Assembly (NCBI GenBank): GCA_946533615.1
Contig: CAMNBY010000120.1
Span: 1 to 9,569 of the forward strand
Length of the DNA stretch: 9,569 nt
Direction of reading: 5' to 3'
From: an uncultured Clostridia bacterium
GTDB taxonomy: Bacteria > Bacillota > Clostridia > Oscillospirales > Ruminococcaceae
Positions 1 to 7,549 of the stretch are shown here, piece after piece (position 1 is the stretch's first letter; each line of letters begins with the position of its first letter). The position numbers were made by a program, and so were the translations under genes. The notes beneath the pieces were generated by a model, which saw only the letters and a list, made by a program, of their open reading frames with translations, did not search any database and was not told the DNA's origin.

Positions 1-252
1 GCAAGCCACCGGGCACATATTCTCCTATAAGTCGCTTACTTTTGTTATCATGGCGCTAATAAAATGATAACTCGGCATCAGTGGGCAGTATAGTACAGAG
101 CAAAATGTATAACTGAGATACCTGGGCGCAAATTGCCCAAACAAATTTGTTTAGCATCGGGCGAAATCTGGGGAGTGGGAGTAACCCCCCCGAAAAACAG
201 GGCGTAAACACGCCAAAAGCCGTTAACAGCGAAAAACACTGACTGAAAAAAT
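1..252 (+). other. Gene-free flank with hairpin-forming sequence (candidate structured RNA or 3' UTR)
   Basis: No convincing gene is seen here, but several inverted repeats can fold if transcribed rightward. GTTATCA at 44-50 pairs with TGATAAC at 65-71. TGGGC at 123-127 pairs with GCCCA at 135-139. A 14-base perfect palindrome lies at 139-152. A two-step stem joins TCGGG (157-161) to CCCGA (189-193), and GGGG (170-173) to CCCC (185-188) inside it. GGCGT (201-205) pairs with ACGCC (210-214) around an AAAC loop. The run ends at the terminator at 253-297, so this could be a small non-coding RNA or the 3' untranslated region of a gene left of the window. I found no match by eye to tmRNA, SRP RNA, RNase P, T-box or common riboswitch cores. 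The RNA reading is inference. Confidence 0.25.
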
Positions 253-297
253 AAGAGCTGTCTGATTCGTATTTGGATCGGATAGCTCTTTTATTAT
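253..297 (+). terminator. Rho-independent terminator, rightward, possibly bidirectional
   Basis: A 14-bp stem pairs 253-266 with 277-290 around a 10-base loop. It contains two G-U pairs and no mismatches. It is followed by TTATTATT after the closing TT, which gives a U-rich tail for rightward transcription. An A-run at 245-251 on the other side would supply a U-tract for leftward transcription, so it may work both ways. It ends whatever transcript enters from the left edge. Confidence 0.75.
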
Positions 298-331
298 TGC
301 TCCTTATTTTGTACGGCCTGCGGTGCGGCAG

Positions 332-362
332 AAAAAAAGCAGGCAGCCGGGGGGCTGCCTGC
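332..362 (-). terminator. Rho-independent terminator of the giant-protein/peptide unit
   Basis: A perfect 10-bp GC-rich stem (339-348 with 353-362) encloses a four-base loop. On the minus strand it is followed directly by seven U residues (A-run at 332-338). The hairpin begins seven bases after the stop codon of the 36-codon peptide gene. This is normal spacing for an operon-ending intrinsic terminator and argues that the peptide gene is the last gene of the leftward transcript. Confidence 0.9.
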
Positions 363-369
363 CGAGTGA

Positions 370-480
370 TTAGTCAAGTTCACAAACTATTTCGACGTTT
401 TCACAAGTAACAGAAGTTACTATAACATCTTCCGAACTAAAACTAATAACCTCTATTTCAATCCCAGTGTATTGAACCAT
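370..480 (-). CDS. Small, highly acidic 36-residue peptide, unknown function
   Basis: The ORF runs ATG to TAA with 36 codons, too short for most gene finders. It is supported by a strong ribosome binding site, AAAAGGAGG at about 489-497 with good spacing to the ATG, and by the terminator hairpin seven bases after its stop. It starts 34 bases after the stop of the giant secreted protein and so should share its mRNA. The product has eight acidic residues and no Lys, Arg or His. It has two cysteines (Cys26, Cys33) and an alternating hydrophobic/polar pattern suggesting beta strands. The core IEVISFSSEDVIVTS resembles, from memory, a pattern seen in short hypothetical proteins of Ruminococcaceae and Lachnospiraceae; this is unverified. 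There is no signal peptide or membrane segment. It could be a chaperone-like tail, a modified-peptide precursor or a signalling peptide; the sequence does not decide between them. Confidence 0.65.
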   Translation of the reverse strand: MVQYTGIEIEVISFSSEDVIVTSVTCENVEIVCELD

Positions 481-514
481 TCTTCTTATCCTCCTTTTTA
501 ACTACACACTCAAA

Positions 515-3500
515 TCAGAATAAAGATTCGACAGTTAAGCTTTCAATTTCATCATACTTAGTGTAGACCTGATCTCCATATATGATATTATCGTCAACAA
601 TCATATATGTTCTCACAGCAACACCGTAACCAATATCTTTGGCACGGAATGAAGCAACATTGTCTGTCTTAGATGTGTTTACAACTCCCTCAGTATCAAC
701 TGTTAGTACCACATCTTTAGCGTCTGATTCTCTGTAAAGAAGAACTCCGAATTGTTTTTCATTATTAGTCTTATTAGTAAAGTTGACCGTGTAATGTATT
801 CTTCTTTCATTATCAGCTTTTACGCAAACAATGACATTAGACTGAGGACCAACTCTCTGCTCTTCAGCAATCAGTTCATCATAATGTACAGTAATCTGTT
901 CACCATAGTGAATTTGTCCATTATCATACCTATAGGTTCTGACAGTTACGCCGTATCCGATATCTTTTGCAACAACAGAACAAAGGTTATCGTTTTTGGT
1001 AACTTTTGTTACATTAGGATTATCTACAGTGAGTAATCCATCGCCGCCAATCGGAGCTTCGTCCCTATAAAGCAATACTCCAAATTCAGCGTCTGAATCA
1101 GCAATATCGTCAAAGAACAGAGTAAAGAATATGCGTCCATTATTGTCATAGGACTGATACGAGGCTACTCTTGAGCCATTGTATACATTCTCAGCTACCT
1201 CTACCTCAACCTCAATCTCGCCGGTGAAGTCGCCCTTTCCTTCGAGGATAATGGGGTAGGTGCCGACGTTCTTGGTCCTGTAGTCATCGAAGAACTCAAA
1301 GTCTGTGCCTTCTACAAGCTCCTTGACTGTGCCGTCGGGCATTGTGTACTCTACCTTTACGACGCCGCTGTTGAGGTTCGTCCAGCCGTCTGCCTTGAGT
1401 GCGAGCTTGGCGGTCGTTACAACTGCGTTTTCAATGCTTGCGCTCTCAAAGGTGATCTCGGCGCTGTCGGGAAGGTCGGCTATAAAGTAATTCTTGTAGG
1501 AAGCTGTCGCCTCAAACAGAGCAGAATCAAAGCTGTAGCACTTGTGGTCCTCATCGTACTTGTAGCTGGAGATCAAGTCGGCTGTGAGCTGCTCAAGGTC
1601 TTCTGCAAGAGGCTGCTGCTCGCCGGTGAATTCAAATCCTGTTATCTTCGGGATCTCCTCGCCGTAGGCGCAGGAGGTCTTTTCAAGATTGACACTGCCG
1701 ACCTCGACCTCTCGCCTGTACACATCGAACAGGAATTCGATATTTGTCTCGGCGTAATTCTGCGTTTCGGGGATAGTAACTAATACATCATATGAGCCTG
1801 CGTTCTTGGTGTCCTCTTCCGTTACCTGGATATGAGAATCAGTAGCGCTGTCATAACGGAAGTACTCTACCGTGTAGTCCGAACCGCCGTTGCCCACATT
1901 GACCTTGATCTTGTCTGCGATAGTCTTGCCGTTGTAGGTATCACTGAAGACGGTCATATTATCGCTGGTGGCTTCGGAATCTCCGTACTTTACACTTGCT
2001 GTAGTGTTCTGAGCCTTCGCGATCTTCCATTCTGCGAGATATGTGCCGGTGAAGTTGCCCTCGCCGACGATCTGCACGCTGTAGTCACCGGCGTTCTTAG
2101 CGACCTTTGTGCCGCCGATAGAGAAGTCACGGCCTGCTAACAGATTGAACCCTCTATTTTCATCAATGGGCACTGTAATCTTAGTTACTTTAACGCCGTG
2201 CTTGCTGCCGTTGTAGGTGAAGAACGGAACACCATTATCTCCGTCAAAGTCCTCGTCTACCGAAGGATCGAGCGTAACAGTATAATCGCCCTTATGCGCT
2301 TCAAGGTCGTAAGGAGTTACCGTGTAGGTGCCGGGCACAACGGTAATGTTGTAGTTGCGGAACTGGTCAGCGAGAGCTTCGTCAGCAGTTTCCCAATCGG
2401 GATAAGCATTGATCTCGTAGGTGCCGACAGGACGATGAATCTCGTCAAGGCCGGGAACGCCGTCGCTGTCTATCAGAACAAGAAAATCGCTCCAAGGCAG
2501 GGTTTCTTTATCACCGGAAACAACGCCCGTATTGTCTTCCGCGTCGAACTCGGAAAGCTCGGCTTTAAGATTCGCGGGCTCGCCAAGGAACTCCTTGGTG
2601 TTGTTTTCCTTGTCGGTAGTAGCCGTCAGGGTAACGTCTCTCTTCTTGATAACGAAGGTATCGTACAGCTCTATGCTCTTGACCTTTTCGGTGCCGAGCG
2701 TATACTTTACAATATAGGCGCCGGCATCTTTGACCGTATCAATTTCTTCAAGCGAGCTGATCTCGGCCAGAGAGAACTCCAAGTGCGTCTTGCCCTCAGA
2801 ATCTACACTGTAGTCCTCGACCTTCCAAACATAGCCGGCAGGGGCTTCAAATGTCTCTGTGTGGCCGTCTGCGAGGGTAAAGGTCAGCGCGTTGTCTTCG
2901 CTTACGGTTATCTCTGTCTTTGCTGAGTAATCGTTGTTGACAGGAGGATATTCAACATCATAATTCACAGTAAGTGCTGTGCCGTTCTCGTAGGTGTAGC
3001 TCGTTCCGGGAGCAACAATGTCACCGGAAGCCAGTTGTCCGTCAGTATCTATCTTGTAGAACTTAACGCCTTGGACAAACTTAGTGGGATCAGAGTCAAA
3101 GTCCTCTACTATCTCGGCTTCAACTGCGTTGGGTTCAGGCTTAGCGGGCTCGAGCGTGAAGTCTACAACATTCCTGGCTTTGCCGTCGTAAACATCGTTC
3201 TCCGGCTGGAACCTGAAGCTGTCCTCGGAGACAGTGCCCTGACCTACAGTGAACACAGCTGCGATAGAGCCGCTGTAGTTAGTGCCGTCCTTGGCTGTTG
3301 CAACAACAAGGTAGGTGCCTACGTCCTTAATGGATTCAACACGCTCGTCCTCAGTAAGCTGGGCAAGGTCGGTCTTCTCGGTCTTGTAGATCGAAAGGGT
3401 GTAATGCTCGTCAAGGTTCAGCTCCTCGAATACATCGTCCTGGGGGTTTTCGGGAGTGTCCACGCCTGCTGTCTGAATACCGTAGACCGTGACCGCGGAA

Positions 3501-6500
3501 GTCGCGAAATCGTCATGGAGATCCGCGATAACCTCGCCGGTGTAGGGTGAGTTATCTTTTGAGAGCTTGATCTTCGAGAACTTAGCGCCGCCGATCTTCC
3601 AGTGGCCGGGTATCGAATAGAACTTATTTCCTTCGCTGTCGGTGTATACATTTTGGCCGTCCTCGGCATCGGCGTAGTTGCCGTCCGGGTTAAGCTTGAA
3701 GTATACATAGTATTTGCCGGCGTTGGTCGCAGCCAAGGTGCTGTTCTGTGTCGCGCCGTCGACTTCTACCGCGCCTTCGATCAGGTTGATGTCGGTCTCA
3801 AGATTGAGCGGTTCATCTTCACGCGCGGTGCCGATCGTAACAGCGTGCGCCTGGCCGTCATAGTATGCGGCGACCTGACCCTGATTTGAGGGCACCTTGT
3901 ACTCAAGCATCGAGGGATTAATGGTCTTCTTCTCAACAGTGAACTTCTGCGTGTTGTCGATAACAAGCTCGTAGTTGCCGGAAGCCTTTGAAGCAGGTAC
4001 ACCGATCTGTATCAACGGTCTTAATGAATTATTTACATTAGCTGACTCTGTAGTAGTTATATCGTCTGCATGGTGCTCCGGTCTGTCACTGTAGAAACCA
4101 TACGCACGGGGGCCTTCGCTATTATCGAAGCTATAACTCGGTGTATAAGCTCCGGTCTGATTGACAATTATAACTGCCAGATTCTTTTCGGTGTCGTGAA
4201 CAAAAGGCGTATCAAACACAAATGTGTTCCAGCCCTTTTCAAACTGATGGCCTTCGGTATCGGTATTGTCATACACAAGGGTCATGCTTTCCTTGAGGTT
4301 GGCTCTGACATCGGCATTTGCGGGATCGGTAGCGGTCGTATCGCACAGATAGATCTTGAATTTATTCTTTATATCCTTATCACCTTTTGAATTAAGACTA
4401 AGCGCTATGCTGTTTATCTGATCGTTTGCGCCGATCTCTTCAGGAGTATAGATCTGTACCGTGGAACCATATCTGTAATTGATATGCATGGCCGTAGTAT
4501 AATAGTGACTTCCGCTGGGCGTCCCGACCTCTTTTTTGACCAAGCCGTCCTCTAACTTAATATCGGATCCTGCAAAGTTGTAATCATAGGTGCCGGCATT
4601 GTTGGCGTTGATATCATCGGTATTATAGCCCTCTATCGTCAGCAGACCCTGTGCAGCAACGGTGTCGCCTGCAAGAAGTCCGGTATTGCCGGAGCCAGCC
4701 TGCTCGATCGTGTAGGTCGGAGTTTGCGCTGCCGTGCCGTAGGTCGTCTTCTGATCTGCGGTCGGAGTGATAGTCACCTTACGCGCTCTGATAGAGAAAT
4801 CAACAATAATAGTCTTATCCTTATAGTTGGGGGAAGTTATAACAACCTCAAGCTGTTGTCTGCCTGCGCTTGTGAGGTCGTAGTTGTCATACACGGCTTT
4901 GACAAGTTCTATATTATTATCCCAGCCGTTGTGGTTTCTCCACTTCCAGAGCTTGCCTTCCGGCAGAGCGCGGGTAACAGTCGTGCCGTCTTCTTGCTTG
5001 TATGTCAGGCTGCCGTCGGCGTTGACGGTATAGGTATTGTAATTATGGATAGTATTATAGCCACCGTCATAATATACATTGGTTAAATATTTGCGTGTTG
5101 ATGTTTCATGTGTACACATAGGCACATAGTAAGTACCCGGAGATGCAATAATGCCGTTGTTCTGTGCACTCAGGTCTGTTACAACGCCGCCGTTCTGATT
5201 CAGGAACTCCTGATTCAGATGATTGACTGCTTTCGCCGTTACTGTCGAGCCTTGCTCGCCGAACACGTCCTGAGGGTCGGTAACGGTAAAGTCGGTGTTG
5301 CCTGAGCCCATAAAGTCGAGGTTGACCATTTCGCCGTCATAGACAGGGTTTGTTCCGGCAATGGAAACATCCATCTCTGCCTTGTCGATGCTCCACTCTA
5401 CCGGAATGGAGCCGCTGTAATTGCCCACGCCGTTTATCGTGTATTCATATACGCCTGCGTTGACCTGTGCGGCATTTCCTTCAACGGTGTAATCTCTGCC
5501 CACATAAAGGGTCTGCTCTTCGTCGTCGATCTCGGTCTTGAGCGTAAGCACGGGGGCAGCGTGCTCAGTCTTGTCATAAACATCAGTAACAGGAACTGTC
5601 ACCTTGCCGTCTACGACCTCAAGCTTTGTATTATTGTAGTAGAACGAGATGCTCTCGTTGTCAACAGGGCGCGCGGAATACTCTACCTCCTTGGTGAGGA
5701 AGTAGGTGGTGCCGTTTACGATAACGCTTGCCTCTACGATGTAGCTGCCTGGGGCTTCAAAGTGATCAAGATAATCGTCCTTGCCGACCTTCTTGAATCT
5801 GAGGGTGCCTTTCTGGATAGTAAGACCCTCGGAAGAAGCGCTCAGCTCAACGTCCGTGTCATAGCTCGGGGTATCGCCGTAGTAGTACTGGCCGTCGGCC
5901 TTGAGCTTGGCGATATAGACCTCCTCGGCGCCATTCTCGGTCTCGCACTTTGTGTAGAGCGAAGCGCCGTTGTCCTTGTTGTAGGGCGCCTTGAAGCCGT
6001 GAATGTGCTTGATCGTGTAGGGGGTGTCGTTTGTTATACCCTCGGGCACTTCAAGAGAGAACAGGTTCTTGTAATCGGTGTCCGCGAACTCGTTGAAATC
6101 TTTCAGGAACTTCTTGCTGTTGGTGTAGGATATTTCAACAAGGTTGCCGTCAGCATCAAAAGCAGCCACAGCGTCGTTTCTGTTGTAGTAGTTGGAATAG
6201 ATGTCAAGTGTTGCTCCGGCTTCAACGCTATAGGTGCCGTCTCCATTATCGGTAACGCCTTCGGGCCTTGTGTCAACAGCGAAACTGCCCTCTTCAAGCT
6301 TAAGAGTTACCGCCGCGCGTGACTTCTCAACCTGTACATAAATGCTCTTTACATCGCTGTCCGCATGGCTGTCATCGCCGATGACCTGCGCATATACGGT
6401 GTAAGGGCCGGGTTCATCAACTGTCGGGATATCATACGACCATTCGCCGTTGCCGAGGTGGTATAATACATCCGTGCCGCCCTCTGCTGTTACAGGAGCT

Positions 6501-7315
6501 ATCAGAGGCTGATGAGTATAGACAGTTTCGGCAGATGCAGCGAGATCTGAGATTGTAGCTTTCGGGAGGACCTTAAAATAAGTCTCTCCCTGAACTAACA
6601 CTTCCTTGATGCCGTAGCCGTCAAGCAGCGTACTGCCTTCGGGAAAATACATAAACGTACCGCCGCTGATGTTTATGTTCCCGGTTACTATCGGCTCACA
6701 AAAAGTGCCTCCGGAGATATTGAGGATTCCGGTGCCTGATATCGAAGTTTTGAATGTGCCGCCGGTGATATTGAGGGTAGCTCCGCTGTTCTGTAAATAG
6801 ATCGGCATTTGCGATTCGGTGTATTCGCCGCCCTCGATAGTGAAGGTGCCGCTTGTAACTGTTATTTTTGATGTAACTTTGCCTTCACCGCGAACCGTTA
6901 CGTCATTTGAGGATATGATCTCCTTAGCAGTAAAATTATAGTTATTCAAATCAACGGTTATCGGCCTATAGATGTGTACAGTCTCCAGCGTTTCTTCGGA
7001 GGATTCTCCGCACACAATATCAGCGGTCAGCTTGATATGGTTGCCGGAATAAGTGGCTGCGTCTCCCGCAAAGGCTTTAAGAGCCTCGTAAGAGCCGATG
7101 AGATACGGATCCTCAGCCGTACCCGTACCCGTGAGCGTAACTTTGGAATTAACCTTGACCCCGGTTTCTCCGGTGGAAGGCGCTTCGGCACTTGCGCTGA
7201 TCGCCGGATTGACGATGTCGGCCAAGGGCTTCAATGGTGCTGCGCCGGCTACGATCATAACCGCGCACACACCGGCTACAACTCTTTTAAGATTGTAACT
7301 TAGGTTTCTTGCCAT
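515..7315 (-). CDS. Giant secreted modular surface protein with MBG/Ig-like repeats
   Basis: This 2266-residue protein is probably extracellular. The start is the ATG at 7315, because AAAGGA (7327-7332) lies 11 bases upstream and a classic signal peptide follows at once: Lys/Arg n-region, hydrophobic core at residues 12-26, likely cleavage after SASA near residue 43. An in-frame ATG at 7336 and a GTG at 7369 lie upstream but have poorer ribosome binding sites. Residues about 115-225 are short beta-helix-like repeats with NISGGTF motifs. From about 250 to 2040 comes a string of MBG/Ig-like beta domains, several ending in NAGxY, GNFTG and EWxIxKA-like motifs (for example near 551-647, 1134-1242, 1246-1361, 1671-1769). 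Residues about 919-1108 are an inserted module, and about 2044-2257 are two C-terminal copies of another. I see no LPxTG, dockerin, SLH or catalytic motif. An adhesin or cell-surface scaffold role is inference. The peptide gene at 370-480 follows it. Confidence 0.9.
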   Translation of the reverse strand: MARNLSYNLKRVVAGVCAVMIVAGAAPLKPLADIVNPAISASAEAPSTGETGVKVNSKVTLTGTGTAEDPYLIGSYEALKAFAGDAATYSGNHIKLTADIVCGESSEETLETVHIYRPITVDLNNYNFTAKEIISSNDVTVRGEGKVTSKITVTSGTFTIEGGEYTESQMPIYLQNSGATLNITGGTFKTSISGTGILNISGGTFCEPIVTGNINISGGTFMYFPEGSTLLDGYGIKEVLVQGETYFKVLPKATISDLAASAETVYTHQPLIAPVTAEGGTDVLYHLGNGEWSYDIPTVDEPGPYTVYAQVIGDDSHADSDVKSIYVQVEKSRAAVTLKLEEGSFAVDTRPEGVTDNGDGTYSVEAGATLDIYSNYYNRNDAVAAFDADGNLVEISYTNSKKFLKDFNEFADTDYKNLFSLEVPEGITNDTPYTIKHIHGFKAPYNKDNGASLYTKCETENGAEEVYIAKLKADGQYYYGDTPSYDTDVELSASSEGLTIQKGTLRFKKVGKDDYLDHFEAPGSYIVEASVIVNGTTYFLTKEVEYSARPVDNESISFYYNNTKLEVVDGKVTVPVTDVYDKTEHAAPVLTLKTEIDDEEQTLYVGRDYTVEGNAAQVNAGVYEYTINGVGNYSGSIPVEWSIDKAEMDVSIAGTNPVYDGEMVNLDFMGSGNTDFTVTDPQDVFGEQGSTVTAKAVNHLNQEFLNQNGGVVTDLSAQNNGIIASPGTYYVPMCTHETSTRKYLTNVYYDGGYNTIHNYNTYTVNADGSLTYKQEDGTTVTRALPEGKLWKWRNHNGWDNNIELVKAVYDNYDLTSAGRQQLEVVITSPNYKDKTIIVDFSIRARKVTITPTADQKTTYGTAAQTPTYTIEQAGSGNTGLLAGDTVAAQGLLTIEGYNTDDINANNAGTYDYNFAGSDIKLEDGLVKKEVGTPSGSHYYTTAMHINYRYGSTVQIYTPEEIGANDQINSIALSLNSKGDKDIKNKFKIYLCDTTATDPANADVRANLKESMTLVYDNTDTEGHQFEKGWNTFVFDTPFVHDTEKNLAVIIVNQTGAYTPSYSFDNSEGPRAYGFYSDRPEHHADDITTTESANVNNSLRPLIQIGVPASKASGNYELVIDNTQKFTVEKKTINPSMLEYKVPSNQGQVAAYYDGQAHAVTIGTAREDEPLNLETDINLIEGAVEVDGATQNSTLAATNAGKYYVYFKLNPDGNYADAEDGQNVYTDSEGNKFYSIPGHWKIGGAKFSKIKLSKDNSPYTGEVIADLHDDFATSAVTVYGIQTAGVDTPENPQDDVFEELNLDEHYTLSIYKTEKTDLAQLTEDERVESIKDVGTYLVVATAKDGTNYSGSIAAVFTVGQGTVSEDSFRFQPENDVYDGKARNVVDFTLEPAKPEPNAVEAEIVEDFDSDPTKFVQGVKFYKIDTDGQLASGDIVAPGTSYTYENGTALTVNYDVEYPPVNNDYSAKTEITVSEDNALTFTLADGHTETFEAPAGYVWKVEDYSVDSEGKTHLEFSLAEISSLEEIDTVKDAGAYIVKYTLGTEKVKSIELYDTFVIKKRDVTLTATTDKENNTKEFLGEPANLKAELSEFDAEDNTGVVSGDKETLPWSDFLVLIDSDGVPGLDEIHRPVGTYEINAYPDWETADEALADQFRNYNITVVPGTYTVTPYDLEAHKGDYTVTLDPSVDEDFDGDNGVPFFTYNGSKHGVKVTKITVPIDENRGFNLLAGRDFSIGGTKVAKNAGDYSVQIVGEGNFTGTYLAEWKIAKAQNTTASVKYGDSEATSDNMTVFSDTYNGKTIADKIKVNVGNGGSDYTVEYFRYDSATDSHIQVTEEDTKNAGSYDVLVTIPETQNYAETNIEFLFDVYRREVEVGSVNLEKTSCAYGEEIPKITGFEFTGEQQPLAEDLEQLTADLISSYKYDEDHKCYSFDSALFEATASYKNYFIADLPDSAEITFESASIENAVVTTAKLALKADGWTNLNSGVVKVEYTMPDGTVKELVEGTDFEFFDDYRTKNVGTYPIILEGKGDFTGEIEVEVEVAENVYNGSRVASYQSYDNNGRIFFTLFFDDIADSDAEFGVLLYRDEAPIGGDGLLTVDNPNVTKVTKNDNLCSVVAKDIGYGVTVRTYRYDNGQIHYGEQITVHYDELIAEEQRVGPQSNVIVCVKADNERRIHYTVNFTNKTNNEKQFGVLLYRESDAKDVVLTVDTEGVVNTSKTDNVASFRAKDIGYGVAVRTYMIVDDNIIYGDQVYTKYDEIESLTVESLF
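545..1185 (-). repeat. Tandem pair of approximately 105-residue C-terminal modules
   Basis: The last part of the giant protein holds two homologous copies, encoded at about 865-1185 (first) and 545-860 (second). Both contain FGVLLYR, then LTVD, then a DN-centred turn, then AKDIGYGV and VRTY, then an I-YG-Q motif and YDE. The DNA of the two copies has diverged clearly, so the duplication is not recent. The position at the extreme C terminus, where cell-wall anchors or sorting modules usually sit, suggests surface attachment or a terminal binding domain. I do not recognise a named family. The section is AT-richer than the rest of the gene. Confidence 0.8.
3987..4560 (-). other. Module inserted inside an MBG-like domain of the giant protein
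   Basis: The MBG-like domain beginning at RKVTITPT (about 4780) runs to NAGTYDYNFAGSDI (about 4561). Its expected continuation, ASGNYELVID then FTVEKK, appears only at about 3985-3930. The approximately 190 residues between (about 919-1108) form a separate beta-rich unit. It has an opening VQIYTPEEI, then INSIALSL, KIYLCDTT, GWNTFVFDTPF, KNLAVIIVNQTG and a closing RPLIQIG. From memory this resembles a module common in Bacteroidota surface proteins; that is unverified. The inserted DNA is AT-richer (22 of 60 G+C at 4021-4080) than the flanking repeats. Confidence 0.65.
6640..6860 (-). repeat. Short beta-helix-like repeats (NISGGTF)
   Basis: Near the N terminus of the mature giant protein (residues about 150-225) short imperfect repeats of roughly 12-20 residues recur. 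They are built on an I/T-x-I-x-GG-x-F/Y pattern: FTIEGGEY, LNITGGTF, LNISGGTF and INISGGTF. Such spacing is typical of right-handed parallel beta-helix stacks in surface proteins, where each repeat is one coil. The segment is too short for a complete catalytic pectate-lyase-type helix and no catalytic residues are apparent, so a structural or binding role is more likely. Confidence 0.6.
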
Positions 7316-7362
7316 TTGTATCACTATCCTTTCCATAATATCCTGAAAATGATTTTGTATTA

Positions 7363-7527
7363 TTAACACACCTCGGGGCTTGAGCGTCCCTTGCGCGTGT
7401 TGATAAACTTGTTCGGTGTACTGAGCCGGTTAATATATAAGGTATACACAGCCTGCTTTACGGTGAGATGATACAGTTTATTCACGGCCGCGTTACCTGT
7501 TTTCGTAAAAATTAACCAACTGTTCAA
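7363..7527 (-). CDS. Candidate 54-codon leader ORF in the 5' UTR of the giant gene
   Basis: If translated from TTG at 7525-7527, this frame stays open for 54 codons and ends in tandem stops (TAA TAA at 7360-7365). GGGAG at 7535-7539 lies seven bases before the TTG, a plausible ribosome binding site, but it would sit only a few bases after the predicted transcription start near 7543. A shorter product could begin at GTG 7483-7485. The peptide is basic in its second half, with motifs such as YTLYINRL and FINTRKGR, and ends in Cys. There is no recognised family. It lies 47 bases upstream of the giant gene's ATG. It may be a leader peptide, a decayed gene or chance; the non-ATG start and short length keep confidence low. 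Confidence 0.25.
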   Translation of the reverse strand: MNSWLIFTKTGNAAVNKLYHLTVKQAVYTLYINRLSTPNKFINTRKGRSSPEVC

Positions 7528-7549
7528 AAATATACTCCCAATTAAGATA

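Noticed and set aside
2..67. Open frame from the left edge to TGA at 65-67, possibly the C-terminal end of a rightward gene
   Set aside because: Only 21 codons are visible and their hydrophobic sequence matches no family I recognise; a frame this short is expected by chance. It remains possible as the tail of a gene left of the window.
139..152. Perfect 14-base palindrome as an operator or attachment site
   Set aside because: It is AT-rich and short, there is no adjacent promoter or integrase gene, and it overlaps a hairpin arm; chance or RNA structure explains it as well.
5561..6322. Plus-strand frame of 253 codons opposite the giant gene, and similar ones at 2198-2926 and 3035-3550
   Set aside because: These are antisense shadows: repetitive low-complexity composition, no ribosome binding sites, no family signal, and the minus-strand protein has clear domains and a signal peptide.
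7371..7400. Similarity of the leader RNA segment GGGACGCTCAAGCC to part of a cyclic-di-GMP-I riboswitch
   Set aside because: Only one short block resembles the consensus; the partner segments and the expected hairpin order are missing.
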